From NCBI RefSeq assembly GCF_048569485.1, contig NC_134357.1, positions 481,646,163 through 481,710,162 on the forward strand: DNA of 64,000 bases. The letters are read 5' to 3'. The position numbers and the translations under genes are program-made. Shown here one piece after another: positions 57,819 through 64,000 of the stretch (its first letter is position 1; the number at the start of each line of letters is the position of its first letter). The DNA comes from Anomaloglossus baeobatrachus (taxonomy: Eukaryota > Chordata > Amphibia > Anura > Aromobatidae). The notes under the pieces were generated by a model, which was not told the origin of the DNA, searched no databases, and saw only the letters and a list, made by a program, of their open reading frames with translations.

Positions 57819-59470
57819 CAATTAGGTCCAGAAATATTTGGACAGTGACACAAGTTTTGTTATTTTAGCTGTTTACAAAAACATGCTCAGAAATACAATT
57901 ATATATATAATATGGGCTGAAAGTGCACACTCCCAGCTGCAATATGAGAGTTTTCACATCCAAATCGGAGAAAGGGTTTAGGAATCATAGCTCTGTAATG
58001 CATAGCCTCCTCTTTTTCAAGGGACCAAAAGTAATTGGACAAGGGACTCTAAGGGCTGCAATTAACTCTGAAGGTGTCTCCCTTGTTAACCTGTAATCAA
58101 TGAAGTAGTTAAAAGGTCTGGGGTTGATTACAGGTGTGTGGTTTTGCATTTGGAAGCTGTTGCTGTGACCAGACAACATGCGGTCTAAGGAACTCTCAAT
58201 TGAGGTGAAGCAGAACATCCTGAGGCTGAAAAAAAAGAAAAAATCCATCAGAGAGATAGCAGATATGCTTGGAGTAGCAAAATCAACAGTCGGGTACATT
58301 CTGAGAAAAAAGGAATTGACTGGTGAGCTTGGGAACTCAAAAAGGCCTGGGCGTCCACGGATGACAACAGTGGTGGATGATCGCCACATACTTTCTTTGG
58401 TGAAGAAGAACCCGTTCACAACATCAACTGAAGTCCAGAACACTCTCAGTGAAGTAGGTGTATCTGTCTCTAAGTCAACAGTAAAGAGAAGACTCCATGA
58501 AAGTAAATACAAAGGGTTCAAATCTAGATGCAAACCATTCATCAATTCCAAAAATAGACAGGCCAGAGTTAAATTTGCTGAAAAACACCTCATGAAGCCA
58601 GCTCAGTTCTGGAAAAGTATTCTATGGACAGATGAGACAAAGATCAACCTGTACCAGAATGATGGGAAGAAAACAGTTTGAAGAAGAAAGGGAACGGCAC
58701 ATGATCCAAGGCACACCACATCCTCTGTAAAACATGGTGGAGGCAACGTGATGGCATGGGCATGCATGGCTTTCAATGGCAGTGGGTCACTTGTGTTTAT
58801 TGATGACATAACAGCAGACAAGAGTAGCCGGATGAATTCTGAAGTGTACCGGGATATACTTTCAGCCCAGATTCAGCCAAATGCCGCAAAGTTGATCAGA
58901 CGGCGCTTCATAGTACAGATGGACAATGACCCCAAGCATACAGCCAAAGCTACCCAGGAGTTCATGAGTGCAAAAAAGTGGAACATTCTGCAATGGCCAA
59001 GTCAATCACCAGATCTTAACCCAATTGAGCATGCATTTCACTTGCTCAAATCCAGACTTAAGACGGAAAGACCCACAAACAAGCAAGACCTGAAGGCTGC
59101 GGCTGTAAAGGCCTGGCAAAGCATTAAGAAGGAGGAAACCCAGCGTTTGGTGATGTCCATGGGTTCTAGACTTAAGGCAGTGATTGCCTCCAAAGGATTC
59201 GCAACAAAATATTGAAAATAAAAATATTTTGTTTGGGTTTGGTTTATTTGTCCAATTACTTTTGACCTCCTAAAATGTGGAGTGTTTGTAAAGAAATGTG
59301 TACAATTCCTACAATTTCTATCAGATATTTTTGTTCAAACCTTCAAATTAAACGTTACAATCTGCACTTGAATTCTGTTGTAGAGGTTTCATTTCAAATC
59401 CAATGTGGTGGCATGCAGAGCCCAACTCGCGAAAATTGTGTCACTGTCCAAATATTTCTGGACCTAACTG
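57819..59470 (+). mobile_element. Tc1-type transposon, 1652 bp, nearly whole
   Basis: Ends caattaggtccagaaatatt and the reverse complement of cagttaggtccagaaatatt form the TIR, which extends through 'ggacagtgacacaa'. TA dinucleotides flank both sides (57817-57818, 59471-59472), the Tc1 target rule; the left host is a TA microsatellite. It carries one transposase gene (58178-59215) broken by a single internal stop. Ends and gene are so well kept that the insertion looks recent. Confidence 0.93.
58178..59215 (+). pseudogene. Tc1-type DD34E transposase with one internal TGA
   Basis: This enzyme would bind the TIRs and move the element by cut and paste in the nucleus. From ATG 58178 one frame runs 346 codons including the final stop, close to the usual ~340. 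Residues 1-60 hold a helix-turn-helix (SIREIADMLGVAKSTVGYIL), followed by a GRPR motif (KRPGRPR, near residue 55) and a second paired-like region (TSTEVQNTL, VSVSKSTVKRRL). The catalytic residues are in ILWTDETK, MDNDPKHTA and NPIEH, with 34 residues between the second D and E, so DD34E. The only break I see is TGA at 58679-58681, where the family has tryptophan (TVWRRKG-like). That is a single G-to-A change. The C-terminal end (VIASKGFATKY) is intact. Confidence 0.92.
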
Positions 59471-59472
59471 TA

Positions 59473-59547
59473 TACTAGAAGGTGGCCTGATTCTACGCAT
59501 CGGGTATTCTAGAATTTACGTATTGTGTAGTTCATGTATGATTATTG

Positions 59548-59603
<56 letters not shown>

Positions 59604-61095
59604 GTGTAGTTACCAAGTGTTTGTGTAGGGCGCTGTACATGTTCTGGGTGTTGTCTGGGTGTGGCGGGGGGTGAGAGCGGTGTTGTATGTGTGTTGCGTT
59701 GTTTGTGGAGCGCTGTGTGTCTGTAGCGTTGTGTGTGTGTTGCGCGGTTTGTGTGTGTGTGGTGTGTTTTGGGGGGAGGTGTGTTTTGTGCAATGTGTGG
59801 GTTGTGCGGTATGTGCGTATATTTATGTATGCCGCGGTGTTTGTGTGTTGGGTGTTGTGTGTGTGCAGCGTTGTCTGTGTGTGTGGGTGTCTGTGTAGGG
59901 CGGTGTTTGTGGTTCCCAGTGTGTGTGTGTGGTGTGTTGTGCAGTGCGCGTGTGTGTGCTGGGGGGAGGTGTGCACCTCCCATCGTGCTCCATCCCCCAT
60001 GCTGCACACCCCCCATCGTGCTCCATCCCCCATGCTGCGCACTCCCCATCGTGCTCCATCCCCTATGCTGCGCATTCCCCATCGTGCTCCATCTCCCATG
60101 CTGCGCACTCCCAAACGTGCTCCATCCGCCATGCTGCGCACCCCACATCGTGCTCCATCCGCATATGCTGCGCACTCCCAAACGTGGTCCATCCGCCATA
60201 CTGCGCACTCCCCATCATGCTGCATCCCCCATGCTGCGCACTCCCAAACGTGCTCCATCCGCCATGCTGCGCACTCCCAAACGTGCTCCATTCGCCATGC
60301 TGCGCACTCCCAAACGTGCTCCATCCGCCATGCTGCGCACTCCCAAACGTGCTCCATCCGCCATGCTGCGCACTCCCAAACGTGCTCCATCCGCCATGCT
60401 GCGCACTCCCAAACGTGCTCCATCCGCCATGCTGCGCACTCCCAAACGTGGTCCATCCGCTATGCTGCGCACTCCCAAACGTGCTCCATCCGCTATGCTG
60501 CGCACTCCCAAACGTGCTCCATCCGCCATGCTGCGCACTCCCAAACGTGGTCCATCCGCCATGCTGCGCACTCCCAAACGTGCTCCATCCGCCATGCTGC
60601 GCACTACCAAACGTGGTCCATCCGCCATGCTGCGCACTCCCAAACGTGCTCCATCCCCCATGCTGCGCACTCCCCATTGTGCTCCATCCCCCATGCTGCG
60701 CACCCCCCATCGTGCTCCATCCCCCATGCTGCGCACCCCCCATCGTGCTCCATCCCCCATGCTGCACCAGCATCAGCCTTTTCTGTCCCCAGCATCAGCC
60801 TCTCTCCTTCCAGCCTACCTGAGCCTCAGCCTCCCCCAGCCTCTCTTCTCTCAGCCTTCCCCAGGATCAGCCTAGCCTACCCCAGCCTCAGCCTCCCCCA
60901 GCATCAGCCTCTCTTCTCTCAGCCTCCCCCCTCCCCCTCCCAGCCTTCCCCAGGATCAGCCTCTCTCCTCCCAGCCTCCTCCAGCACGCCGTGCTCCTCT
61001 GCCGACACTCACAGAATCCGATCGCATACACTCTCACACACACACACACACACACACACAATCGCATACACACACACACACCCGATCGCATACAC
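59473..61095. repeat. Minisatellite-rich repeat, left part
   Basis: After the Tc1 element comes a hairpin-bearing start (cctgattctacgcatcggg then tattctag). It is followed by a TA run (59549-59595), GT-rich DNA, the 33-bp minisatellite, a 'ccccagcatcagcctctct' repeat (60765-61000) and a CA-rich run with cgatcgcatac. The hairpin followed by CTAG resembles a Helitron 3' end, but the repeat clearly goes on beyond it. No gene is supported. Confidence 0.5.
59985..60765. repeat. 33-bp minisatellite, about 23 copies
   Basis: The unit is like catgctgcgcactcccaaac followed by gtgctccatccgc. Because 33 is a multiple of three and the unit has no stop in most frames, frames of 180 to 480 codons stay open on both strands. 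The variants ccatcgtgctccatcccc at both edges and aaacgtgctccatccgc in the middle show block-wise homogenisation. Confidence 0.96.
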
Positions 61096-62936
61096 CAGGG
61101 GTGGGGAACCTCCGGCCCGTGGGCCGTATGTGGCCCGCGATGACATTTAATGCGGCCCCCGGGCACATTCCAGGCTACCCCAGTGCTCGAGCGGCACTTG
61201 CGCTTTTGCCAGCCGCCGGCCCTTTAAAATCCCAGTGCGTTATGGGTAGATGCTAGAATGTACGGGCTATTTACAGATCCTGATTGCAACCCGTACTAGA
61301 ATGTATGGGCTCTTTTCGGGACCTGACTACAGCCCATACATTCTAGACTGAACCCGGGACTGTGCTCGCATGCTGAGGGTTTACCTTGAGGGCAGGGTAA
61401 ACAGCGCGCTGTGCTCCAGTCACAGCAGAAGAGGTGCAGCAGATGCCTTCCTGCTGTACATGCCTCCCAGACCTGTGCTATGTGACTCCTCCTCCTCCCC
61501 TTGTACTGTGAGTATGCAACCCATCGCTGCCCCCCCATCCAGTGCTGTGTACCCCCTAGTACTGTGTGTAGCCCCAAGTGCTGTGTACCCCCCAGTACTG
61601 TGTGTAACCCCTCAGTGCTGTGTAATCTGTGCAGCCTCCTAGTGCTGTCAGTGCTGCCACATCGTGCTCTCCCTGCTGCCTCCTAGTGCTGTCACCTAAT
61701 GCTCTCCATGCTGCCTTTTAGTGCTGTCACTGTCAGTGTTCTTTGTGCTGCCACCTAGTGCTCTTTGTGCTGCCACCTAGTGCTCTCTGTGCTGCCACCT
61801 AGTGCTCTCTGTGCTGCCACCTAGTGCTCTCTGTGCTTCCACCTAGTGCTCTCTGTTCTTCCACCTAGTGCTCTCTGTGCTGCCACCTAGTGCTCTCTGT
61901 GCTGTCACTGTCAGTGCTCTTTGTGCTGCCACCTAGTGCTCTTTGTGCTGCCACCTAGTGCTCTCTGTGCTGCCACCTAGCGCTCCCTGTGCTGCCACCT
62001 AGCGCTCCCTGTGCTGCCACCTAGCGCTCCCTGTGCTGCCACCTAGCGCTCTCTGTGCTGCCACCTAGCGCTCTCTGTGCTGCCGCCTAGCGCTCTCTGT
62101 GCTGCCGCCTAGCGCTCTCTGTGCTGCCCGTTGTGCCGCCTAGTGCTGTCCATAGTGCCGCCTAGTGCTGTCCATTGTGCCGCCTAGTGCTGTCCGTTGT
62201 GCCGCCTAGTGCTGTCCGTTGTGCCGCCTAGTGCTGTCCGTTGTGCCGCCTAGTGCTGTCCGTTGTGCCGCCTAGTGCTGTCCGTTATGCCGCCTAGTGC
62301 TGTCCGTTGTGCCGCCGCCTAGTGCTGTTCGTGCTGCCACCTAGTTCTGTCCGTGCTGCCGCCTAGCGCTCTCTGTGCTGCCGCCTAGCGCTGTCCGTTG
62401 TGCCGCCTAGCGCTGTCCGTTGTGCCGCCTAGCGCTGTCCGTTGTGCCGCCTAGCGCTGTCCGTTGTGCCGCCTAGCGCTGTCCGTTGTGCCGCCTAGTG
62501 CTGTCCGTTGTGCCGCCGCCTAGTGCTGTCTGTGCCCGCCACTAGTGCTGTCCATGCTTAGCATCTCCTGTGATCTATACGCTCCTCCTGTGATGTATAC
62601 GCCCCAGCCTGTCCTGGGATGTATATGCCTCAATGTTTCCTGTGATGTCTATGCGCCCCAGTGTCTTCTGTGATGTATATGCCCCAGCTTCTCCTGTGAT
62701 GTGTATGCCCCCAGCCTCTCCAGACCAAGACAAACCTGGAAAAGCAGTTGTGAGAAACAAAATGATCAATATCACCGAACATCACAGCTGCTCCAGCCAC
62801 CACATTAGGGGTGAGTTAATTAATTGTTTGACCAAATATAGCCTGGTCGTTTTCAAGTTGATAATTTGGTGCGGCCCCCGAAGGTTGGTAGAAAATTCCA
62901 AATGGCCCCCGGCAGTAAAGAGGTTCCCCACCCCTG
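61096..62936. mobile_element. Charlie-like hAT non-autonomous element
   Basis: Ends caggggtggggaacctc and gaggttccccacccctg are perfect inverted repeats of the hAT-Charlie type. An exact 8-bp duplication, gcatacac, lies at 61088-61095 and 62937-62944. The terminal regions also mirror each other ('ggcccgcg' and 'gcggcccccg'). The centre is a 22-bp minisatellite. I see no transposase. Confidence 0.92.
61640..62550. repeat. 22-bp minisatellite, about 40 copies
   Basis: The unit is like gtgctgccacctagtgctct plus ct. Blocks of variants succeed one another: cacctagtgctctctgtg, then cacctagcgctccctgtg, then cgcctagtgctgtccgttgtg, then cgcctagcgctgtccgttg. A shorter run of 'cctgtgatgtatatgcccc' units follows at 62565-62715. 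Confidence 0.95.
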
Positions 62937-63372
62937 GCATACACTCACACACACCCGATCGCATACACACACACACACCCGATCGCATACACTCACACAC
63001 ACACCCGATCGCATACACTCACACACACCCGATCGCATACACTCACACACACCCGATCGCATACACTCACACACACCCGATCGCATACACTCACACACAC
63101 CCGATCGCATACACACACACACACATCCGATCGCATACACTCACACACACCAGATCGCATACACTCACACACACACACACACACCAGATCGCATACACTC
63201 ACACACACCCGATCGCATACACACACACACCCGATCGCATACACACACACACACCCGATCGCATACACACACACACACCAGATCACATACTCACACACAC
63301 CCGATCGCATACACTCACACACACCCGATCGCATACACTCACACACATCCGATCGCATACACGCACACACAC
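62937..63372. repeat. CGATCGCATACA-containing CA repeat, right part
   Basis: About 18 units of 24-26 bp like cacacccgatcgcatacact, varying in CA length. The same unit begins at 61010-61095, so the Charlie-like element inserted in this array. Confidence 0.95.
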
Positions 63373-63529
63373 ATTGACGATATTGCACATGCGCGCTCAC
63401 ACTCACAACATCCGGAGATACCACATGCTTCTGGCCATGTGATCCTCCGGCAGGTCCTGGAAGCTCACAGCACAGTATCGCCGCCGAGAAGCAAGCGATA
63501 TCCCAGGATGTTGTGAGTGTGTGGATGCG

Positions 63530-63618
63530 ATGTGATGTGTGTGTGAGGTGTGTGTGAGAGTGAGTGTGATCTGATGTGTGTGTGTGTGTGTTGTTATGTG
63601 TGTGTGTGTGTGTATGTT
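63530..63618. repeat. GT-rich microsatellite
   Basis: Interrupted GT runs with gagtgagtg and gttat breaks. Confidence 0.9.
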
Positions 63619-63640
63619 CCGCCGCTACAGGACCTTGATG

Positions 63641-63672
63641 CGCTGGTAACTATGCTATCATGGTTACCAGCG
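63641..63672. other. 10-bp-stem hairpin
   Basis: cgctggtaac and gttaccagcg pair perfectly across a 12-base loop, at the edge between the GT run and the GC-rich end. Confidence 0.6.
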
Positions 63673-64000
63673 TACCCCGCCCCCCGCACGCACGGGAGCC
63701 CACACCAGCATACGCCGGCCAGCCCCAGCAATGCGAGGGTATGTGTCGGCTGGGTTTGTGGCGTACGCTGATGTGGGCTCCCGGGGGTACAGTACTCACC
63801 TGGGAGTCGTATCTCCATGTCGGTTCGGGGAATGCGTGCGGGGGGCGGGGCCAGAGCGAGCGTGCATTGCGTGAGGGGGGCGGGGTGTGGCCGAGTTGCC
63901 AGTGCCTGCAGGGTGCCGGGGCGAGAGGCCAATCCGTGTGGGGGGCGGAACCTGGGCGAGCAGCCGGCCAATCCATGTGAGGGCGGAGCCTGGGCGAGCG
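63673..64000. repeat. GC-rich end region with short repeats
   Basis: Phrases 'ggccaatcc(g/a)tgtg' and 'gggcggagcctgggcgag' recur two or three times near the window end, suggesting a tandem or duplicated end of the large repeat, cut by the window. Open frames here have no domain. Confidence 0.5.

Noticed and set aside
59516-61150. Long open frames on both strands across 59516-61150 (up to 487 codons)
   Set aside because: They follow the 33-bp minisatellite and GT-rich DNA. Several frames on both strands are open at once, which fits the repeat period and not a gene.
62633-63516. Histidine/threonine-rich frames of up to 269 codons
   Set aside because: They are translations of the CA-rich CGATCGCATACA array and have no domain.
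1-64000. tRNA or rRNA genes
   Set aside because: I looked for A/B-box patterns and rRNA-like segments and found none that I could support.

Overview
The window looks like intergenic DNA from a large, repeat-rich vertebrate genome, most likely a frog. I reach this from the mix of elements: Tc1/mariner copies with typical vertebrate DD34E sequence, many short TIR elements with TWA target duplications (PIF/Harbinger type), a ZBED-type hAT, Ty3 LTR elements, a Ty1/copia element, and two Penelope-like foldback elements with hammerhead-type motifs. The species is inference. I found no convincing host protein-coding exon, tRNA, rRNA or CRISPR array. Almost every long reading frame belongs to a mobile element or to a tandem repeat whose period is a multiple of three.

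Layout. 1-3100: old repeats, including an LTR-like block. 3101-11430: a decayed Tc1 copy split by a 7.7 kb hAT transposon (3153-10835, 8-bp target duplication cttctcac), which is itself split by a Penelope-like foldback element (3318-4489, 14-bp target duplication). The hAT carries a broken BED-finger transposase between two tandem arrays. 11431-16300: foldback and degenerate repeats. 16306-26862: a broken Ty3/gypsy element with both LTRs, containing a Harbinger-type MITE and a 2.45 kb foldback transposon. 26863-38930: solo LTRs, a decayed satellite and more MITEs. 38931-43370: a possibly unique stretch, a 92/97-bp tandem repeat, a Tc1 remnant split by a MITE, another MITE, and a TTAA-flanked foldback with a second element at its centre. 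44097-45630: a 24-bp satellite split by a second Penelope-like element. 45640-49911: a LINE-like fragment next to a broken Ty1/copia element that hosts a MITE. 50360-56020: a Tc1 fragment, solo LTRs, a 48-bp minisatellite split by a solo LTR, and a 970-bp MITE. 57181-59470: a small MITE, TA microsatellite and a nearly whole Tc1 element with one internal stop codon. 59471-64000: a minisatellite-rich repeat split by a Charlie-like hAT element.

The genes do not form a pathway. What organises the window is nested insertion, and target duplications at many junctions allow the order of events to be read. The features I find most worth following are the two Penelope-like foldbacks with a shared plan and hammerhead motifs, the tandem arrays at both ends of the hAT, the copia element in a vertebrate-like setting, and the group of TWA-flanked MITEs. 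Each of these element classes is known; I do not see clear evidence of an entirely new system.
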